Source: Pandoraea pnomenusa | GTDB lineage: Bacteria; Pseudomonadota; Gammaproteobacteria; Burkholderiales; Burkholderiaceae | Assembly: GCF_000767615.3 (NCBI RefSeq) | Contig: NZ_CP009553.3 | Coordinates: forward strand, 2,108,001 to 2,172,000 | Direction: 5' to 3' | DNA: 64,000 bases | In this document: positions 58,030-64,000 of the stretch, in pieces | Layout: the number at the start of each line of letters is the position of its first letter | How positions within the stretch are numbered: the first letter of the stretch is position 1 | Notes under the pieces: model-generated | The model's database searches: none | What the model saw: only the letters and a program-made list of their open reading frames with translations | Told to the model about the DNA's origin: nothing | Program-made: the position numbers and the translations under genes

Positions 58030-58545
58030 CTATCGGGTGACGGCGGCACGCGCCTTTGCCGCGCGCTTGAAGGGGCGCAGGTAAAAGACGGTCGCGAAAA
58101 AGAAAATCACGCACAGCGCCGTTTCGATCCACGCGAGCGTGGCGGACGCTCCGGTGTCGGACATGCCGCGCACCACGCCTTCGGCGAGGAACAGCAGAAT
58201 GAACATGCTCGACCACTGGAGCGTATACAGGTCGCCTCGCAGCACGCCTCGCAGCGGTAGCAGCAATAGCAGGGCCTTGAGCACCAGCCACGATCCCCCT
58301 GGGCGCAGCGGCGCGAGCCACAGCTCCCATGCGACGGACAATGCGATCAATGCCAGCAGGCTCGCGATGCTGATCCGGCGCAGCAATGGCGAGGCGCCCG
58401 ACGATACGCTCGTCGCTGATGGACTTGTGGTCGGGTCGGGCGGCATGACAGTCATGGATGGGTCTCGTGGGCCGGCGCTGCGGCGCTGATAGCGCGTATT
58501 GCGCCGGGGCGGCATGTCGGCCATGCCGGGCTCTTGATCGGACAT
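58030..58545 (-). CDS. DUF2069 family membrane protein
   Basis: A 171-residue protein. After a polar N-terminal 50 residues (probably disordered) come four hydrophobic segments with WELWLAPLRPGGSWLVLKALLLLLPLRGVLRGDLYTLQWSSM and FYLRPFKRAAK at the end, the DUF2069 pattern. The function is unknown. A start at ATG 58455 (codon 31) would give a more typical length. It follows the WrbA-like gene by 39 bp, a frequent pairing. Confidence 0.88.
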   Translation of the reverse strand: MSDQEPGMADMPPRRNTRYQRRSAGPRDPSMTVMPPDPTTSPSATSVSSGASPLLRRISIASLLALIALSVAWELWLAPLRPGGSWLVLKALLLLLPLRGVLRGDLYTLQWSSMFILLFLAEGVVRGMSDTGASATLAWIETALCVIFFFATVFYLRPFKRAAKARAAVTR

Positions 58546-58584
58546 GCGGCTTCGCGCCTCGCCGCAAGCGTCAGGCGCACGTCC

Positions 58585-59283
<699 letters not shown>

Positions 59284-59431
59284 TTATAGGGCGTTCCCGG
59301 TGCGGTAACGGATCGGGCGCAGCGAGTGATCTCCGGTCCGGTATCCCGACCGGTCTTGCGACCCCTCACCCTCTGTTGTCGCCCTGTGCTCCGGCCGGTT
59401 GTGCGTCGCCGTTTTCTTTGAGGAGCCCGAT

Positions 59432-60751
59432 TTGCCCAAGGTACCCCGTGTAAACTGGAACAACGTTCGACAACTGCTGCGATACGCGTTGGCGCGGGCG
59501 CAGGACGACCGGATTCCGCAAGTGGCGGGGAGTCTCACGTTTACCTCGATCCTGTCGATCGTGCCGCTGTTTGCCGTGACCTTTGCGCTGTTCACGGCCT
59601 TCCCGATCTTCAATTCGTTTCGCGACGCGCTGCAGGGGTTCCTGCTCGAGCACCTGATGCCCGAGAGCGTCAACGCGCAGATTTTCAAATACCTGAACCA
59701 GTTCGCCTCGAAGGCGACGGGACTGACGGCGTTCGGTCTGGTCGGTTTGCTGGTGACGGCCGTACTTACGTTGATGACGATCGAGTCGGCGTTCAATGTG
59801 ATCTGGCGGGTGCCGCGACCACGTCCGCTCGCGCAGCGACTGATCATCTACTGGAGTCTGCTCACGTTGGGGCCGCTGCTGTTCGGCGTGAGTCTGTCGA
59901 TCAGTTCGTATATCTTCACGCAGTCGATGTCGCTGGTGAGCACCATGCCGCCCGCGGTGGCTTCTCTGCTCAGTCTGATCCCGCCGGCCCTCACAAGTGT
60001 GGCGTTCATGCTGATGTATGTGTACATGCCGAATTGCAAGGTGGAGTGGCGCGACGCGCTCGTGGGCGGCATCGTCGCCGCGATCGCGTTCGATCTGACC
60101 AAGCGCGGCTTCGGCATGTACATTCGCCGGTTCCCGACCTACACGGCGGTGTATGGCGCATTTGCCGCGGTGCCGATTTTTCTGCTGTGGGTGTATCTGT
60201 CGTGGCTGGTGGCACTGCTCGGCGCCACGATTACATCGGTGCTGCCGGCCTTGCGCCTGGGACATTTTCAGTATCCGCGCTTTCCCGGCAGCGACCTGCT
60301 CGACGGCCTGACGCTCATCTACCTGCTCAATCAGGACCGTGAAGCGGGCCGCGGAGGGCTCACGACCCAGCAGCTCGCGCGGGCCATGCGCACCAGTCTC
60401 GAGCACGCCAACGACCTGCTCACGCGTCTCGAGCGGATGAGCTGGGTGGGCAGGCTGTCGATGCAACCGCCTGCCGAGCGCTGGCTGCTGCTGGCGAACC
60501 CGCGCAAGACCACGCTGGCACCACTGGTCGCGCAACTGGCGCTCAATGTCGACGAATTGGCGCGGCAACTGGAGCGCCATGCGCTCGATGGCGCGCACGT
60601 GGCGGCGATGCTTCGCGAGGGCAATTGGGACGTGCCGCTCGCCGACGCGCTTCCTTGCGACATCGGGGCCGATGACGCCACTGGGCAATGTGGCGACGGC
60701 CGTGTCGATGCGGCGAACGGCATGCGCGGCGCCAGTAACGCGGGGCGCTAA
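59432..60751 (+). CDS. YihY family inner-membrane protein
   Basis: A 439-residue protein. Spans follow AGSLTFTSILSIVPLFAVTFALF (typical of YihY/BrkB) and the repeated pattern TYTAVYGAFAAVPIFLLWVYLSWLVALLGATITSVLPA. A winged-helix-like C-terminal domain follows, with a short disordered end. Despite old names (ribonuclease BN), it is a membrane protein of unknown function. The TTG at 59432, with GAGGAG six bases before it, is preferred to the frame start at 59399. Its stop overlaps the convergent DUF962 stop by four bases. Confidence 0.9.
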   Translation: MPKVPRVNWNNVRQLLRYALARAQDDRIPQVAGSLTFTSILSIVPLFAVTFALFTAFPIFNSFRDALQGFLLEHLMPESVNAQIFKYLNQFASKATGLTAFGLVGLLVTAVLTLMTIESAFNVIWRVPRPRPLAQRLIIYWSLLTLGPLLFGVSLSISSYIFTQSMSLVSTMPPAVASLLSLIPPALTSVAFMLMYVYMPNCKVEWRDALVGGIVAAIAFDLTKRGFGMYIRRFPTYTAVYGAFAAVPIFLLWVYLSWLVALLGATITSVLPALRLGHFQYPRFPGSDLLDGLTLIYLLNQDREAGRGGLTTQQLARAMRTSLEHANDLLTRLERMSWVGRLSMQPPAERWLLLANPRKTTLAPLVAQLALNVDELARQLERHALDGAHVAAMLREGNWDVPLADALPCDIGADDATGQCGDGRVDAANGMRGASNAGR

Positions 60752-61071
60752 AGCTTGATTCGCCCGAGGCAGATGTCCCGAAACATGACCCAGTCGCCCA
60801 TCAGGCTGTAGAGCGGGTGACGAAAGGTGGCGGGGCGGTTCTTCTCGAAGAAGAAGTGCCCGATCCAGGCGAATCCGTAGCCGCATACGATGGCGGCGGG
60901 CAGCCACCCCATATTGCCGGTCACGGCGAATGCCACGACAAAGGCGATCACGCCCCACGAACCGGCGAAGTGCAGGCGGCGGCAGACGGGATTGCGATGC
61001 TCGCCGAGATAGAACGGATAGAAGTCCGCGAACCGGTGAAACGCCGGTGCGCTGTCGTGCGTATTTCGCAT
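60748..61071 (-). CDS. DUF962/Mpo1-like membrane protein
   Basis: A 107-residue protein with the Mpo1 pattern: FADFYPFYLGEHRNPVCRRLHFAGSW (with metal-type histidines), then GYGFAWIGHFFFEKNRPATFRHPLYSLMGDWVMF. Yeast Mpo1 is a dioxygenase of phytosphingosine metabolism; the bacterial role is unknown. It is convergent with the YihY gene (4-bp overlap) and 36 bp from the hydrolase gene upstream on its own strand. Confidence 0.9.
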   Translation of the reverse strand: MRNTHDSAPAFHRFADFYPFYLGEHRNPVCRRLHFAGSWGVIAFVVAFAVTGNMGWLPAAIVCGYGFAWIGHFFFEKNRPATFRHPLYSLMGDWVMFRDICLGRIKL

Positions 61072-61107
61072 GGCGAACCTCCTCGCTTCATGGTGAGGGC
61101 GACGCGT

Positions 61108-61923
61108 TCAGTGTCGCACGAATTGCCTGAGCGCATCGAGCAGGGCGTCGGGCTGTTCGGTCATGATGGCGTGCCCGGCGTCGACGACGGTGACGCTCAC
61201 CGCCGCGCCAGCCGCGCGTAGCGCGTCGAGCAGCCCCTGCGCGGCGCGTGGGGGCGTCATCTGGTCGCGTTTGCCCAGCACGGCAAGCACTGGGCACGTT
61301 ACGCGCGCGGCGGCGTTGGCGCCTTGATCGTAGCGATTGCAAGCCTCGAAGTCGGTGAGGAAGACTTTCGCCGGATTGCGTTGCGCGACGCGTTCCATCA
61401 ACCGCTGATTGCCGCCCCAGGTCCAGAAGCCGGGCCCCGGCGCCGACGGCTTGGCGGCCAGTGTGCTGTGCGACCAGGCGTTGACGAGCGCGATGGCCTC
61501 GGGCTCCCGCTGCGCGGCAGCTTCGAGCAACGCATCGGACACTTTCATCGGATACGCCGTGCCCACCAGGGCGATGCGCGTCACCCGCGCCGGATGTCGG
61601 GCGGCGGCGTCGAGCGCAACCAACGATCCCATGCTGTGCCCCACCCAGGTGGCCTCGCGAATGCCGACCGCATCGAGGACGGCCACGACGTGATCGGTCA
61701 TCTCGCCGATCGTGCGCAAGGGCGCGCCGGTGCTTCGGTGGTGCCCGGGCAGATCCAGCGCGAGCACGTTCATGCCGTGATTGGCGAGATACCGGCTCTG
61801 TAGCCCCCAGACGCTGTGATCGTGCTGTGCTCCATGCAGGAACACCACGGTGGGTTGTTCGGGCTGGATCGGTTTGCCTGCCGTGTAGGCGTAGACGTCG
61901 TTTCCCGCGATCTCCAAGTTCAT
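61108..61923 (-). CDS. Alpha/beta hydrolase coupled to MetY
   Basis: A 271-residue hydrolase. The nucleophile serine is S97 in GHSMGS; the oxyanion loop is FLHGAQHDHSVWG, and the C-terminal histidine is in DAGHAIM. The start overlaps the stop of the sulfhydrylase gene by one base (TGATG), so the two are translated together. A role in releasing or activating a homoserine ester is possible by context, but its sequence is closer to general esterases than to MetX. Confidence 0.85.
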   Translation of the reverse strand: MNLEIAGNDVYAYTAGKPIQPEQPTVVFLHGAQHDHSVWGLQSRYLANHGMNVLALDLPGHHRSTGAPLRTIGEMTDHVVAVLDAVGIREATWVGHSMGSLVALDAAARHPARVTRIALVGTAYPMKVSDALLEAAAQREPEAIALVNAWSHSTLAAKPSAPGPGFWTWGGNQRLMERVAQRNPAKVFLTDFEACNRYDQGANAAARVTCPVLAVLGKRDQMTPPRAAQGLLDALRAAGAAVSVTVVDAGHAIMTEQPDALLDALRQFVRH

Positions 61924-63227
61924 CAGGCTTGCCCCCGGGAAGCGGATTTGACGGCCGCCTTCAGGCCACGTTTCAGATCCTGAATCAGGTCGTCGGGGTC
62001 TTCAAGGCCGATCGACAGCCGTACCGTGCCCTCACCGATGCCCGCCGCCGCCAACGCCGCGGTGTCCATGCGGAAGTGCGTGGTCGAGGCGGGATGAATC
62101 ACGAGCGAGCGTGCGTCGCCAACGTTGGCGAGATGCGAGAACAGCTGCAGCGACTCGATGAAACGCCGTCCGGCTTCGCGATCGCCCTTCAGGTCGAAGC
62201 TGAACACGGCGCCCGCACCGCGCGGCAACAATTGCTTGGCGAGCGCGTAATCCGGATGCGATGGCAACTCCGGGTAGGCCACGCTCGCCACCGCGTCGTG
62301 GCCGGCAAGGAATTCCACGACACGACGGGCATTTTCGACGTGCCGCGCCATTCGCAACGGCAGCGTCTCGACGCCTTGCAGCAGTTGCCAGGCCGCCTGC
62401 GGATGCAGGCAGGCGCCGAAATCGCGCAGACCCTCCCGTCGCGCGCGCAGCAGGAACGGAGCGACGGAGTTCTCTTCGGCGAAAACCATGCCGTGAAAGC
62501 CGTCGTATGGTTGCGTCAGTTCGGGAAACTTGCCGCTTTTGTCGAAATCGAAGGTGCCGCCGTCGACCAGCACGCCGCCGATCGTGGTGCCGTGACCGCC
62601 CAGAAACTTGGTGGCCGAATGGTAGACCAGGTCGGCGCCATGATCGAACGGCCGGATGAGCCATGGTGTGGTGAAGGTGCTGTCGACCAGCAATGGCACG
62701 CCGGCGTCGTGAGCGATCTGTGCGACGCGTGGGATATCCAGGACATCGATGCCCGGATTGCCGAGGGTCTCGCCGAAGAGCAACCGGGTCTGCGGGCGCA
62801 CGGCGGCGCGCCAGCCATCGATGTCGCCGGGGCGCACGAACGTGGTCTCGATGCCGAAGCGCCGCATCGTGTAGTGCAACAGGTTGTGCGAGCCGCCGTA
62901 CAGCGCGCTCGATGCCACGATGTGCGATCCCGCACCCATCAGCGTGGCGATGGCCAGGTGCAGCGCCGCTTGCCCGCTGGCCGTCGAAATGGCGCCGACC
63001 CCGTTCTCCAGCGCGGCCATGCGCTCCTCGAACACCGCGTTGGTCGGATTCGAGATACGCGAGTAGACATGGCCGGCGCGCTCCATATTGAACAGCGCCG
63101 CAGCCTGATCGGCATCGGAGAAGACGAAGGAGGTGGTCTGGTAGATCGGCGTGGCGCGCGCCCCCGTGGCGGGGTCGGGCGCGGCCCCGGCGTGCAGGGC
63201 GAGCGTGTCGAAGTGCGGTACGGACAT
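61923..63227 (-). CDS. metY: O-acetylhomoserine sulfhydrylase/aminocarboxypropyltransferase
   Basis: A 434-residue PLP enzyme of the Cys/Met-metabolism family. The PLP lysine is K207 in HSATKFLGGHGT. The N-terminal HAGAAPDPATGARATPIYQTTSFVF and the later AAWQLLQGVETLPLRM are typical of MetY. It makes homocysteine from O-acetylhomoserine and sulfide. It heads a two-gene operon with the alpha/beta hydrolase. No methionine riboswitch is seen in its upstream gap. Confidence 0.93.
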   Translation of the reverse strand: MSVPHFDTLALHAGAAPDPATGARATPIYQTTSFVFSDADQAAALFNMERAGHVYSRISNPTNAVFEERMAALENGVGAISTASGQAALHLAIATLMGAGSHIVASSALYGGSHNLLHYTMRRFGIETTFVRPGDIDGWRAAVRPQTRLLFGETLGNPGIDVLDIPRVAQIAHDAGVPLLVDSTFTTPWLIRPFDHGADLVYHSATKFLGGHGTTIGGVLVDGGTFDFDKSGKFPELTQPYDGFHGMVFAEENSVAPFLLRARREGLRDFGACLHPQAAWQLLQGVETLPLRMARHVENARRVVEFLAGHDAVASVAYPELPSHPDYALAKQLLPRGAGAVFSFDLKGDREAGRRFIESLQLFSHLANVGDARSLVIHPASTTHFRMDTAALAAAGIGEGTVRLSIGLEDPDDLIQDLKRGLKAAVKSASRGQA

Positions 63228-63251
63228 GTCGAAGAGGACCTCGCGGTTGGC

Positions 63252-63286
63252 TTGACGTTGACCTGACGTTGACGGCTGACGTGGAC
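63252..63286. repeat. Three 11-bp direct repeats upstream of metY
   Basis: TTGACGTTGAC and CTGACGTTGAC are adjacent, and CTGACGTGGAC follows after two bases. They begin 25 bp upstream of the metY start, so they lie in its leader. The 412-bp gap (63228-63639) holds no gene; the only other notable feature is AT-enrichment near 63500. Confidence 0.8.
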
Positions 63287-63639
63287 TTTACGTATACGGC
63301 AATCCTAGCATCCCCTTCGTCGTCGGCGGCACGCTTTGCGGCTTGGATCAGGGAAATTGCGGTGTTGTCCGATGCCACGCATGCGGCGATGTCCGATCGA
63401 TGGCTCGGCATTGGCCGAGAACCCGCGTCGCACGGTCATGTGCGCGCCAATTGCCTTTCCTTTTCAGACGCTTTCCGATAGCATCCATTGAACGGGTTCC
63501 AACCATTATTTATACGGAGACAGCGGCGTTCGCGCCGGCGCTCCGTCTCGCAAGCCGAAGTCTGGGCGAAGTCCGGCAATACGTCGCGCGGCAGCGTTCC
63601 GCCACGATTGCCCGAGCAACACAATGAGGAGTGTGTGCC

Positions 63640-64000
63640 ATGCGTGTGTCTGACATCCTGAAAGTAAAGGGCAACACCCTGTTCACCGTGACCCCGGAGA
63701 CACCGCTTGCCGACGCCGTCGACACGATGGCAGAGCACGACATCGGTTCGCTGGTCGTCATGGAGTATGGCGATCTTGTGGGCATGCTCACGTTCCGGGA
63801 AATCATCAACACGATCAGCAAGAACGGCGGCACCGTCGGTGGCTCCACGATCCGCAAGGTCATGGACGATCATCCGCTGACGTGCACGCCGGAAACGGAT
63901 GTGAACGAGGTCCGTCGCATGATGCTCGAGCGCCATGCCCGTTACCTGCCGGTGATGGACAACCGCACGCTCATGGGTGTGATTTCCTTCTACGACGTGG
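63640..64000 (+). CDS. CBS-domain protein (partial, runs off the right edge)
   Basis: The first 120 codons of a tandem-CBS protein: VSDILKVKGNTLFTVTPETPLADAVDTMAEHDIGSLVV is the first CBS motif, and the second begins IRKVMDDHPLTCTPETDVNEV. CBS pairs bind adenine nucleotides and often regulate enzymes or channels. GAGGAG eleven bases before ATG 63640 supports the start. The 3' end is outside the window. Confidence 0.93.
   Translation, partial: MRVSDILKVKGNTLFTVTPETPLADAVDTMAEHDIGSLVVMEYGDLVGMLTFREIINTISKNGGTVGGSTIRKVMDDHPLTCTPETDVNEVRRMMLERHARYLPVMDNRTLMGVISFYDV

Noticed and set aside
63228..63639. SAM-type riboswitch upstream of metY
   Set aside because: The leader holds 11-bp direct repeats but none of the conserved cores of the SAM classes that I can recognise.

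Overview
The window is high-GC bacterial chromosome with dense, mostly housekeeping content. The block ilvI-ilvH-ilvC-psd-pssA-lysM-leuA, the rpsO-pnp pair and the sigma/DUF3619/DUF3106/RDD operon are arrangements typical of Burkholderiaceae. Pandoraea or a close relative is my best guess, from gene content only. I see no insertion sequence, integrase, prophage module or CRISPR array.

Layout. 0-2.4 kb: two tandem paralogous periplasmic binding proteins with no transporter core beside them. 2.5-11.3 kb: a complete potassium system, with a 30-residue microprotein ORF, kdpFABC, and the kdpDE sensor/regulator. 11.4-12.0 kb: a guanidine-II (mini-ykkC) riboswitch controlling a Gdx/SugE guanidinium exporter. 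12-17.5 kb: DUF4126 protein, FtsX-type permease, truncated hemoglobin and an MFS transporter. 17.5-24 kb is the least ordinary part: a ribbon-helix-helix protein, a SulP transporter broken by one base, a YjdM zinc-ribbon protein, an Aer-like chemoreceptor, and an unlinked pair that resembles a type III secretion chaperone (LcrH/SycD-like) plus its substrate. Its intergenic gaps are AT-rich and hold shared dyads, direct repeats and a 13-G tract.

24-34.3 kb: AlaX editing protein, DUF924, DUF2062, LOG phosphoribohydrolase, TetR regulator, DgkA, a GT4 glycosyltransferase, a metallophosphoesterase, a lipase/RDD pair and a sigma-factor operon. 34.7-42.7 kb: branched-chain amino-acid synthesis interleaved with phosphatidylethanolamine synthesis. 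42.8-48 kb: BamE-like lipoprotein, a branched-chain-type binding protein, rpsO and pnp. 48.1-48.8 kb: tRNA-Ala, tRNA-Glu and two identical tRNA-Asp genes with recognisable promoters and terminators. 49-64 kb: glucarate dehydratase with two GntR-type operator matches, MATE pump, membrane glycosyltransferase, L31 type B, MtfA peptidase, an isolated MgtC-C-terminal-like domain next to a 240-nt run of five hairpins, an FAD-linked 2-hydroxyacid dehydrogenase, DUF2069, WrbA-like flavoprotein, YihY, DUF962, an alpha/beta hydrolase coupled to an O-acetylhomoserine sulfhydrylase, and the start of a CBS-domain protein.

The best leads are the orphan secretion-type chaperone/substrate pair with its G-tract, the structured 56.0-56.3 kb interval, the shared TGCAT-N9-ATGCA dyads, the ribosome-site-masking hairpin at 1344-1378, and the kdp-leading microprotein. 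No homology search or folding calculation was run; family names come from motif recognition.
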